Source of the DNA: Comamonadaceae bacterium
GTDB lineage: Bacteria > Pseudomonadota > Gammaproteobacteria > Burkholderiales > Burkholderiaceae_C
Direction: 5' to 3'
NCBI GenBank assembly: GCA_947483455.1
Contig: CANKNK010000097.1
Location: 1 to 6,773 of the forward strand
Length of the DNA stretch: 6,773 nucleotides
The position numbers were made by a program, and so were the translations under genes. Of this stretch, positions 1 through 6,433 are shown piece by piece. The stretch's first letter is position 1; every line of letters starts with the position of its first letter. The notes beneath the pieces were generated by a model. It was not told where the DNA came from. It saw only the letters and a list, made by a program, of their open reading frames with translations, and did no database searches.

Positions 1-1075
1 ATTTACCCAGCATCGAGTCAATCGAGCCTGACTCCTCGCCGATGGCGCACATTTGCAGCACCATGGGCGGGAACAATTTGGACTGGGTCATGGCAGTGGT
101 CAATGAAACACCCGAGGATACCTCCTGGCGTATCTGTGCGGTGGCGTTCAGGTACACCCTGTTGCCGCAGGCAGCACCCACGGACACCAAGGCCTCCACC
201 AAAGGCACCCCCGCGGCGAACAGGGTCGCGAGCGTGCGCGTCCAGCGTGCAATACAGGCTTTGCGTATCAAATTGCCGAATACCGGCAGCTTTAGCATCA
301 GCCGATCGCGTTCGGCTTGCAATTGCTCTGTGCCACCAATGGTGTGGGAGATAAGAATAAAGCTACCTAGCAAAGCGCTGAAAATCAGATACCAATACGT
401 CACGAAAAACTCACTGATAGCAATTACCAAGAGGGTGGGGCCAGGCAGCTCGCTGCCAAAGGATGCGAATACCTGCTTGAAGGCCGGCACCACAAAGAGC
501 ATCATGACCACGATAACGGCGACCAGCAGCACCACCATCGGGTAGCTAAGGGCGGCCTTAATCTTGGCCTTAAGGGCCTGGGTTTTCTCCAGGTACAGGG
601 CCAAGCGCTCGAGCACCACGTCCAAAATGCCCGCGGATTCACCGGCAGCGACCAAATTGCAATAGAGCTCATTAAATTGCGCAGGGTGCTTGCGAAACGC
701 GGTGCTAAGGGATGAGCCCACCTCAACGTCGCTGCGGATGTCGTTCACCATGCGGCCCATGGTGGGGTTGCTGATGCCCTTGCCCACGACCTCAAATGAC
801 TGCAGCAGAGGAATGCCCGATTTCATCATTGTCGCCATTTGGCGCGTGAAGAGCGCAATCTCCTTAGGTTTGATGCCAGGTGCCATCCAGAAAAACTGCT
901 TGGTTACGGCGCTGGGCCGGATACCCTGCTTACGCAGCACCGCGCGCGCTGCCGCCTGGGACCGCGCGCGTAACTCGCCTTGCAGGGGCTGGCCATTGTG
1001 GTCCACCCCCTCCCACCTAAATACCGCCACTGTGGCAGCTGACTTGCCAGCGCCTTGCGCATTTTGTATTGCCAT
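1..1075 (-). CDS. pilC: Type IV pilus inner-membrane platform protein PilC (3' end outside window)
   Basis: This is the polytopic inner-membrane platform of the type IV pilus, on which the cytoplasmic ATPase PilB acts to add pilin subunits. The frame runs open from an ATG at 1075-1073 to the left edge, giving 358 residues without a stop; the family is usually about 400-410, so roughly the last 50 residues, including the final membrane segment, are missing. Two T2SSF domains are visible: the first at about 72-195, with AAGESAG at 143-149, and the second from about 275, with GEESGS at 346-351. Membrane segments lie at about 178-198 and 223-245. The start is supported by a strong Shine-Dalgarno sequence, AGAAGGGGG, five bases upstream. 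It follows pilB by 15 bases and is surely co-transcribed with it. A type II secretion GspF is the main alternative, but PilB-like features next door and the N-terminal extension favour PilC. Confidence 0.93.
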   Translation of the reverse strand, partial: MAIQNAQGAGKSAATVAVFRWEGVDHNGQPLQGELRARSQAAARAVLRKQGIRPSAVTKQFFWMAPGIKPKEIALFTRQMATMMKSGIPLLQSFEVVGKGISNPTMGRMVNDIRSDVEVGSSLSTAFRKHPAQFNELYCNLVAAGESAGILDVVLERLALYLEKTQALKAKIKAALSYPMVVLLVAVIVVMMLFVVPAFKQVFASFGSELPGPTLLVIAISEFFVTYWYLIFSALLGSFILISHTIGGTEQLQAERDRLMLKLPVFGNLIRKACIARWTRTLATLFAAGVPLVEALVSVGAACGNRVYLNATAQIRQEVSSGVSLTTAMTQSKLFPPMVLQMCAIGEESGSIDSMLGK

Positions 1076-1080
1076 TGTTT

Positions 1081-1089
1081 CCCCCTTCT
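1081..1089 (-). promoter_or_regulatory. Shine-Dalgarno sequence of pilC
   Basis: On the minus strand the 15-base pilB-pilC gap contains AGAAGGGGG, ending five bases before the pilC ATG. It is the strongest ribosome binding site in the operon. It fixes the pilC start and suggests that pilC, unlike pilB, can recruit ribosomes by itself. Confidence 0.75.
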
Positions 1090-1090
1090 A

Positions 1091-2818
1091 TCACTCGTTG
1101 GTAAGCGCTAGCACTTCCTCCAAGGAGGTTAAGCCCAATTTCACCTTGCTTAAACCGGATGCACGCAAGGATTTAACACCATCGCGTTCGGATTGGGCGG
1201 CGATTTCTAGGGCCGAGCCGTCACGCAAAATAATGGCTTGAATGGCATCCGATATGGGCATCACCTGGTAAATGCCTATCCGTCCTTTGTAGCCGTTATT
1301 GCATTCAGTGCAGCCCACCGGACGATAGGGCTTCCAAGTGCCGTCGATGTCTTCCTCTTTGAATCCTGATTCCAGCAAGGTTTCCTTGGGCAGGTCGAAA
1401 GCTTCTTTGCATTTGACGCACAGGCGGCGTGCCAAGCGCTGTGCCGTGATCAAAATCACGCTGGCTGCGATATTGAAGGCTTGCACCCCCATATGGCGCA
1501 TACGCGTGAGCGTTGTGGGTGCGTCGTTGGTGTGCACCGTTGAGAGCACCAAGTGCCCGGTTTGGGCTGCTTTAAGGGCAATGTCAGCCGTTAGCAGGTC
1601 ACGGATCTCGCCGACCATGATGATGTCCGGGTCTTGTCGCAAAAAGGATTTGAGTGCGACGGCAAAGCTCAGTCCGGCCTTGTCGTTGACGTTCACCTGG
1701 TTCACGCCTGGCATATTGATTTCGGACGGATCCTCGACCGTCGCGATATTTACGCCGGGTTGATTGAGCAGGTTCAAGCAGGTGTAGAGCGACACCGTCT
1801 TACCCGAACCGGTAGGGCCGGTGACCAAAATCATGCCGTAGGGCCTTGCAATAGCCCGCAGCAAACGCTGTTTTTCCGCTTCCTCATAGCCCAATGCATC
1901 AATGCCTAATTTGGCACTGCTCGGGTCCAAAATGCGGATCACTATTTTTTCGCCGAACAGCGTGGGCAAGGTGCTGACACGCAAGTCCATGGTTTTTTCA
2001 GGCGACACCTTGAGTTTCATGCGGCCGTCTTGCGGCACCCGTTTTTCCGCAATGTCCATACCCGAAATCACTTTGATGCGCGAAGCCAGTCTTTCCTTTA
2101 TGGTGGGTGGCGGGCTGGCAATTTCACGCAAATGGCCATCAATGCGAAAACGCACGCGGTAGGTCAATTCATAGGGTTCAAAATGCAAGTCGGATGCACC
2201 CATGGCCACCGCATCAAACAATATTTTTTGCAAAAAGCGCACCACCGGCGAATCGTCGATGGCAGTGTCTACCGGACTAGGTGTGTTGATTGCTTGGATA
2301 AATTCCCGCCCATCGAAAGCGCTGTCGCCAAATTCAGAAGTGGCCGGGGTGCCGGCGGCCTGCGTTTGCGCTTTTAAGGCATAAACCAGCTTGTCATACT
2401 CAACTACCACCCAGTCCACATTGCGTTGGGTGGCGAATTTGATTTTTTCTGTTGCCTCCTGATTGGACGGATCGGCGGTGGCAATCACCAATGCATGGTT
2501 GCGCTCGCCCAGCACCAAAAGCTGATATTCCTTGCAAATTCGTTCGTCTAGCAGTTGGTGGGGTAGGGCTGCGAGCTGGATCGACGACAAGTCGAGCAAG
2601 GGTGCCACGAAGGCCTGTGCCAAGGTCTGCGCCAGGTTCAGTGGGCTCATGGCACCCGAATCGACCAACTCTGCAACCAGGCTTTTGCGCTGACCTAGGG
2701 CGACTTTCATGGCTTTCTGGGCTGTAGCCTTGTCCAGTTTTCCAGACGCTACCAATACCTGGCCCAGGACCGCCATGGAAGTACTTTGGGCAGTGCTCAG
2801 TGCGTGGCCTTCACTCAC
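1091..2818 (-). CDS. pilB: Type IV pilus assembly (extension) ATPase PilB
   Basis: PilB is the cytoplasmic hexameric ATPase that powers pilus extension through PilC. The 575-residue product has the family's normal length. An N-terminal MshE/GspE-type domain spans about 15-150. The ATPase part shows SDLHFEPYE at 209-217, RFRIDG at 223-228, Walker A GPTGSGKT at 334-341, an Asp box VEDPSEI at 361-367, Walker B DPDIIMVGEIRD at 396-407 and a His box around TGHLVLSTVHTNDA at 420-433. Four cysteines (467, 470, 503, 506) form the zinc site typical of PilB/GspE and absent from the retraction ATPase PilT. The start is GTG, overlapping the rfbC stop by four bases (GTGA), with no good Shine-Dalgarno sequence nearby, so translational coupling to rfbC is likely. 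The next in-frame ATG, residue 15, also lacks one and would cut into the N-terminal domain. The serine in the Asp box, where valine or isoleucine is usual, is the only oddity. Confidence 0.96.
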   Translation of the reverse strand: MSEGHALSTAQSTSMAVLGQVLVASGKLDKATAQKAMKVALGQRKSLVAELVDSGAMSPLNLAQTLAQAFVAPLLDLSSIQLAALPHQLLDERICKEYQLLVLGERNHALVIATADPSNQEATEKIKFATQRNVDWVVVEYDKLVYALKAQTQAAGTPATSEFGDSAFDGREFIQAINTPSPVDTAIDDSPVVRFLQKILFDAVAMGASDLHFEPYELTYRVRFRIDGHLREIASPPPTIKERLASRIKVISGMDIAEKRVPQDGRMKLKVSPEKTMDLRVSTLPTLFGEKIVIRILDPSSAKLGIDALGYEEAEKQRLLRAIARPYGMILVTGPTGSGKTVSLYTCLNLLNQPGVNIATVEDPSEINMPGVNQVNVNDKAGLSFAVALKSFLRQDPDIIMVGEIRDLLTADIALKAAQTGHLVLSTVHTNDAPTTLTRMRHMGVQAFNIAASVILITAQRLARRLCVKCKEAFDLPKETLLESGFKEEDIDGTWKPYRPVGCTECNNGYKGRIGIYQVMPISDAIQAIILRDGSALEIAAQSERDGVKSLRASGLSKVKLGLTSLEEVLALTNE

Positions 2819-3351
2819 AGCAGATCAAAACTAAAGCCCTTCGCGTCTTTGTCTGAAACCAGGGGATGCGTGTCGCCCAATGGCCAGTCAATAGCCACTC
2901 TCGGGTCATTCCAAGCCAGGCAGCGCTCGGACGCGGGGTGGTAGTACTCGGTGGTTTTGTAAAGGAAATCAGCGCTTTCAGAAAGCACCAGAAAGCCATG
3001 CGCCAAACCCGGAGGAACCCAGAGTTGGCGCTGGTTGTCCACGGAAAGCTCCTCCCCTACCCATCTGCCATAACTCGGTGAATTGGGTCTGATATCGACC
3101 ACTACGTCAAATACGGCGCCAGCCACCACACGGACCAATTTGCCTTGTGGCTTGTCCACTTGAAAGTGCATCCCACGCAAGACATGGCGCTGCGAACGGG
3201 AATGGTTATCCTGTACGAATTGAACTTGTAGGCCGGTAGCCTGGGCAAATACCTTTTCGTTATAGCTTTCCAGAAAAAAACCGCGCGCGTCACCAAATAC
3301 CCGGGGTTCCAGGAGCAAGACGTCCGCAATGGCCGTGGGCGTAACGCGCAT
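2815..3351 (-). CDS. rfbC: dTDP-4-dehydrorhamnose 3,5-epimerase
   Basis: RfbC (RmlC) epimerises C3 and C5 of dTDP-4-keto-6-deoxy-D-glucose to give dTDP-4-keto-L-rhamnose, the third step of dTDP-L-rhamnose synthesis in the cytoplasm. The 178-residue protein is a single cupin-fold domain of normal length (about 180-185). Visible family motifs are FxDxRGxFxE-like FGDARGFFLESY at 19-30, QDNHSRS at 47-53, LRGMHFQ at 58-64 with catalytic His62, GKLVRV at 70-75, PPGLAHGF at 113-120 and catalytic Tyr131 in FLYKTTEYY. The ATG start shares one base with the rfbA stop (TGATG) and has AAGG seven bases upstream, at 3359-3362, so the start is secure. Its own stop overlaps the pilB GTG start. It is the last sugar gene before the pilus genes. 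Confidence 0.97.
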   Translation of the reverse strand: MRVTPTAIADVLLLEPRVFGDARGFFLESYNEKVFAQATGLQVQFVQDNHSRSQRHVLRGMHFQVDKPQGKLVRVVAGAVFDVVVDIRPNSPSYGRWVGEELSVDNQRQLWVPPGLAHGFLVLSESADFLYKTTEYYHPASERCLAWNDPRVAIDWPLGDTHPLVSDKDAKGFSFDLL

Positions 3352-4250
3352 CAGTACACCTTGTCCTTGAGCAGACGCAGCAAATACTGCCCGTAGTCCG
3401 ATTTGCCAAGGATGGCGGCTAGTTGTTCTAACTGCGCATCGTCGATCCAGTGATTGCGCCAGCTTATTTCTTCTGGTGCCGCAACTTTAAGCCCCTGGCG
3501 TTTTTCGACGGTATAAATGAACTGACCCGCTTCCAGCATGGATTCGTGGGTGCCGGTGTCCAACCAGGCATAGCCGCGTCCCATGGTTTGCACATCCAGT
3601 TGCCCGGCTTGCAAATACAAGCGGTTCAGGTCAGTGATTTCCAGTTCGCCACGCGGCGAGGGTTTGATTTGTTTGGCCATCTCTACCACTTGTTGGTCAT
3701 AAAAATACAGACCAGTGACGGCATAGCGCGACTTGGGCGCCCTGGGTTTTTCTTCTAGGCTGATCGCACGCCCCGCCGCGTCGAACTCCACCACGCCATA
3801 GCGCTCCGGGTCTTGCACGGCATAGGCAAAAACGGTGGCACCCGTAGTTTTCCCATTTGCTGAGTCCAGCAGCGAAGCAAAATCGTGTCCATAAAAAATA
3901 TTGTCGCCCAGTACCAGCGCGCTGGGCTGGCCCTGCAAAAAAGATTCGCCGATTAAGAATGCCTGGGCCAGGCCATCGGGGCTTTCTTGGACCGCATATT
4001 GCAAATTCAAGCCCCACTGCGTACCGTCGCCCAGTAATTGGGAAAAACGCGGCGTATCTTGCGGTGTGGAAATTACCAGAATGTCCCGAATGCCCGCCAG
4101 CATCAGGGTGCTGAGCGGGTAATAAATCATGGGCTTATCGTAAATTGGCAGTAACTGTTTACTCACCACCTGGCTAGCCGGGTAAAGGCGGGTGCCTGCG
4201 CCTCCCGCCAAAATAATCCCTTTTCTTTTCAAACCATTGGTATTTTTCAT
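3351..4250 (-). CDS. rfbA: Glucose-1-phosphate thymidylyltransferase
   Basis: RfbA (RmlA) condenses glucose-1-phosphate with dTTP to dTDP-glucose and pyrophosphate, the first and usually feedback-regulated step of the rhamnose pathway. The 299-residue product fits the family (about 290-300). The nucleotidyltransferase signature [11 protein letters not shown] lies at 14-24, followed by [18 protein letters not shown] at 30-47, the metal-binding GDN at 115-117, EEKPR at 166-170, GELEITDLN at 201-209 and AWLDTGTH at 228-235, whose Asp231 is the second metal ligand in homologues. The ATG at 4250 overlaps the rfbD stop (ATGA). An upstream in-frame start at 4346 exists, but it would add 32 residues unlike the family and lie deep within rfbD. 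No strong Shine-Dalgarno sequence precedes the start, which fits coupled translation. The first 15 codons are AT-rich. Confidence 0.97.
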   Translation of the reverse strand: MKNTNGLKRKGIILAGGAGTRLYPASQVVSKQLLPIYDKPMIYYPLSTLMLAGIRDILVISTPQDTPRFSQLLGDGTQWGLNLQYAVQESPDGLAQAFLIGESFLQGQPSALVLGDNIFYGHDFASLLDSANGKTTGATVFAYAVQDPERYGVVEFDAAGRAISLEEKPRAPKSRYAVTGLYFYDQQVVEMAKQIKPSPRGELEITDLNRLYLQAGQLDVQTMGRGYAWLDTGTHESMLEAGQFIYTVEKRQGLKVAAPEEISWRNHWIDDAQLEQLAAILGKSDYGQYLLRLLKDKVY

Positions 4251-5161
4251 AATTTTTGGGTCAGGGCAATTTCCTGCAAGATCCGGCGCACTCCAATTTG
4301 CCAAAATGGTAAGTGTATAGAAAATGTGTCGGCAATCCGGGTGCAATCAAGCCGGGAGTTCAAGGGGCGCGGCGCTGCGACCGGGTAATCCGCGCTGCTG
4401 ATGGGCACCACCCGCTCCGGCGTCACTTGGACTTGCAAGCCCATGGCGCGCGCCTCTTGCAACACAAATTGGGCATAACCATGCCAGCTGGTCTGGCCGG
4501 CTGCTGCGCAGTGGTACAGCCCTGCGAGCGTTGGCTGTGCCATGGCTTGGCGCAAGGCCAAGGCGCTTACATCGGCCAGCAATTCGGCCCCGGTGGGGGC
4601 GCCGATCTGGTCGGCTATGACCCGTAATTCTTCGCGCTCGGCGCCCAGGCGCAGCATGGTTTTGGCGAAATTGCTGCCGCGCGCTGCATACACCCAGCTG
4701 GTGCGCAGGATCAGATGCCTGGGGTTGCGGGCGACTTCCAGCTCGCCCTGGCGCTTGCTGGCGCCATAGACGCTCAGCGGCGCGCAGGTATCGGACTCGC
4801 GCCAGGGCTGCTCGCCACGGCCGTCAAATACATAGTCGGTCGAGAAATGCGCCAGCCATGCGCCCAGGCGCAACGTTTCTTCCGCCAGCAGGGCAGGGCC
4901 CAAGGCATTGACTGCGTAGGCTTGTTCGGTATCGGTTTGCGCTTTATCCACTGCGGTGTAAGCGGCCGCGTTGACCACCAGGTCTGGTGCCAGTTCGCGC
5001 ACGGTTTGGCGCAAGCCGTCCAGATTTGTCAAGTCACCGCACCACTGGTTCGGATTCTGCTGCGCCTGGCTTGCCAGCGCTATGACCTGGCCTAAGGGAG
5101 CCAGGCTGCGCTGCAATTGCCAGCCGAGTTGCCCGTTGCGACCCAGAAGCAGAATTTTCAT
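4247..5161 (-). CDS. rfbD: dTDP-4-dehydrorhamnose reductase
   Basis: RfbD (RmlD) reduces dTDP-4-keto-L-rhamnose with NAD(P)H to dTDP-L-rhamnose, the last step of the pathway. The 304-residue protein is a short-chain dehydrogenase of the extended type. It has the nucleotide-binding GRNGQLG at 7-13, [13 protein letters not shown] at 63-75, FSTDYVFDG at 106-114, the catalytic pair Tyr132 and Lys136 in VYGASK, DQIGAPT at 184-190 and RPLNSRLD at 265-272. The start chosen is ATG at 5161, which gives the exact family N-terminus [13 protein letters not shown] and overlaps the rfbB stop by four bases (ATGA). A longer reading from 5236 would add 25 arginine- and proline-rich residues encoded inside rfbB and is unlikely. 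No good Shine-Dalgarno sequence is visible, so expression probably depends on ribosomes finishing rfbB. Confidence 0.97.
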   Translation of the reverse strand: MKILLLGRNGQLGWQLQRSLAPLGQVIALASQAQQNPNQWCGDLTNLDGLRQTVRELAPDLVVNAAAYTAVDKAQTDTEQAYAVNALGPALLAEETLRLGAWLAHFSTDYVFDGRGEQPWRESDTCAPLSVYGASKRQGELEVARNPRHLILRTSWVYAARGSNFAKTMLRLGAEREELRVIADQIGAPTGAELLADVSALALRQAMAQPTLAGLYHCAAAGQTSWHGYAQFVLQEARAMGLQVQVTPERVVPISSADYPVAAPRPLNSRLDCTRIADTFSIHLPFWQIGVRRILQEIALTQKL

Positions 5162-6234
5162 GCGGCGACGCCCACGCCTTGGTACTGTTGGGCCACCCAG
5201 TCGCGGTACGCGCCCGATTGGACTTCCTTCACCCATTGCGGGTTGTCCAGGTACCAGCGCACGGTTTTGCGCAATCCCGTGGCAAAGGTTTCGGCCGGTT
5301 TCCAGCCCAGCTCCTCGCTGATTTTTCGGGCATCGATCGCGTAACGCCGGTCATGGCCCGGGCGATCGGAGACAAAGCTGATTTGGTCGGCGTAAGGCTT
5401 GGCATCGCTGCGCGGCTGCATTTCGTCCAGCAGGGCACATACCGCATGCACGATGTCCAGATTGGCTTTTTCGTTCCAACCGCCCACGTTATAGGTTTCA
5501 CCTACCCGGCCGCGGTCTAAGACCACGCGGATGGCGGCGCAATGGTCTTTCACATAGAGCCAGTCGCGAATCTGCTGGCCGTCGCCGTACACCGGCAGGG
5601 GCTTGCCGGCCAAGGCGTTGACGATCATCAAGGGGATTAATTTCTCGGGAAAGTGCAGCGGACCGTAGTTATTGCTGCAGTTGGTCGTGAGCACCGGTAG
5701 CCCGTAGGTATGGTGGTAGGCGCGCACCAAATGGTCGCTGGCGGCTTTGGAGGCTGAATATGGGCTGTTGGGCTCATAGCGCCGCGATTCGCTAAAAGCA
5801 GCTTCACCAGGCACCAGCGAGCCATAGACCTCGTCGGTGGAAACATGCAAAAACCTGAACATCAATGCCTCGGGTTCTGCCAGGCCAGCGCGGTAAGCGC
5901 GCACCGCTTCCAACAGGCGGAAGGTACCCACGATATTGGTATCTATAAATTCGGCGGGGCCGCTGATCGATCGGTCCACATGGCTTTCAGCGGCAAAATT
6001 CAGTACGGCACGAGGCTGGTAGCGCGCCAGCAGCGCCGATACCAAGGCGCTGTCCCCAATGTCGCCCTGTACAAAAACATGGTTCTCATTTTCTTGGACG
6101 GGATCGAGATTGCGCAAATTACCGGCGTAGGTCAGCTTGTCCAGGTTGACCACGAATTCGTCGCTGTGGGCCAGCCAGTCGAGGACAAAATTACTGCCGA
6201 TAAAGCCGGCACCGCCGGTCACGAGAATTGCCAT
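5158..6234 (-). CDS. rfbB: dTDP-glucose 4,6-dehydratase
   Basis: RfbB (RmlB) converts dTDP-glucose to dTDP-4-keto-6-deoxy-D-glucose using tightly bound NAD+, the second step of dTDP-L-rhamnose synthesis. The 358-residue product matches the family length (about 350-361). The Rossmann motif TGGAGFIGS is at 6-14, the conserved AAESHVDRS at 81-89, the active-site Thr-Asp-Glu in STDEVYG at 132-138, the Tyr-Lys pair in YSASK at 159-163 (Tyr159, Lys163), NNYGP at 188-192 and [12 protein letters not shown] at 290-301. The start at ATG 6234 is preferred over an in-frame GTG six bases upstream because AAGG lies five bases before the ATG, while it would abut the GTG, and because [13 protein letters not shown] is the normal N-terminus. 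It is the first gene of the minus-strand operon, so the operon promoter should lie in the gap to its right. Confidence 0.97.
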   Translation of the reverse strand: MAILVTGGAGFIGSNFVLDWLAHSDEFVVNLDKLTYAGNLRNLDPVQENENHVFVQGDIGDSALVSALLARYQPRAVLNFAAESHVDRSISGPAEFIDTNIVGTFRLLEAVRAYRAGLAEPEALMFRFLHVSTDEVYGSLVPGEAAFSESRRYEPNSPYSASKAASDHLVRAYHHTYGLPVLTTNCSNNYGPLHFPEKLIPLMIVNALAGKPLPVYGDGQQIRDWLYVKDHCAAIRVVLDRGRVGETYNVGGWNEKANLDIVHAVCALLDEMQPRSDAKPYADQISFVSDRPGHDRRYAIDARKISEELGWKPAETFATGLRKTVRWYLDNPQWVKEVQSGAYRDWVAQQYQGVGVAA

Positions 6235-6237
6235 AAA

Positions 6238-6245
6238 CACCTTTT
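6238..6245 (-). promoter_or_regulatory. Shine-Dalgarno sequence of rfbB
   Basis: Read on the minus strand, AAAAGGTG precedes the rfbB ATG, with AAGG five bases from it. The same bases overlap the alternative GTG start at 6240, so this site favours the ATG at 6234 as the true start. Confidence 0.65.
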
Positions 6246-6258
6246 TGCGCAGATATTC

Positions 6259-6275
6259 AAACTGTCGTGCAGTTT
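6259..6275. repeat. Short inverted repeat in the rfbB leader region
   Basis: AAACTG and CAGTTT form a perfect 6-base inverted repeat around a 5-base centre (TCGTG), 24 bases upstream of the rfbB start. It could be a regulator's binding site or a weak leader hairpin. A 6-base dyad can arise by chance, so its function is only a guess. Confidence 0.35.
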
Positions 6276-6405
6276 AATAGCCTTTCAAACGACTTCGGCA
6301 GTGGGTCGCCGGACTTTGGGCCATGCCCCAGCACGGTAAACCGATGAAGGCCAGGCCGATAAAATTCCCCGATGACCGCCAAGCCACGCCAAAGCCATTT
6401 ATCGC

Positions 6406-6421
6406 TGGCGCAGGGGCGCCA
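6406..6421 (+). repeat. GC-rich hairpin just upstream of the TPR gene, with AGGG loop
   Basis: TGGCGC and GCGCCA are perfect 6-base arms around a four-base AGGG loop, ending 12 bases before the TPR gene's ATG. Five of the six pairs are G-C, so the RNA hairpin should be stable. The loop carries the only purine-rich, Shine-Dalgarno-like sequence near that start. It is too short and lacks a following T-run, so it is not an intrinsic terminator. Confidence 0.45.
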
Positions 6422-6433
6422 ATAGGCTTGGCT

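Larger units (their letters stand above)
6235..6433. promoter_or_regulatory. Divergent intergenic region, presumed to hold promoters for both directions
   Basis: This 199-base gap lies between the diverging rfbB and TPR genes and must contain, or lie close to, the promoters of both unless they are internal. I found no convincing paired -35/-10 boxes and no clear sigma-54 site. It contains a small dyad near rfbB and a GC-rich hairpin near the TPR gene. The short reading frames in it do not resemble genes. The call rests on gene layout alone. Confidence 0.5.

Noticed and set aside
690..1241. A 183-codon plus-strand open frame covering the pilB-pilC junction
   Set aside because: It is antisense to two clear genes, its product resembles no family I know and it is explained by the codon pattern of the opposite strand.
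1..2818. Type II secretion genes gspE and gspF instead of pilB and pilC
   Set aside because: The families are related, but the PilB ATPase core and spacing of the two cysteine pairs read like betaproteobacterial PilB, and pilB-pilC adjacency is typical. No other gsp gene is present. PilT is excluded by the length and the cysteines.
2811..2830. A transcription terminator between the sugar and pilus genes
   Set aside because: The genes overlap and there is no stem followed by a T-run at the junction.
5845..6339. A 164-codon plus-strand open frame antisense to the start of rfbB
   Set aside because: It lies mostly opposite the conserved N-terminal half of rfbB and has no recognisable domain or good ribosome binding site.
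6378..6397. GCCAA-rich near-repeat in the divergent gap
   Set aside because: The two units match only in GCCAA and then differ by a shift; this is too weak to call a tandem repeat.
6235..6433. Sigma-70 or sigma-54 promoter boxes, such as TTGAAA read on the minus strand near 6285-6290
   Set aside because: No -10 hexamer lies at suitable spacing, and no GG/GC pair matching sigma-54 was found, so naming a specific promoter would be guesswork.
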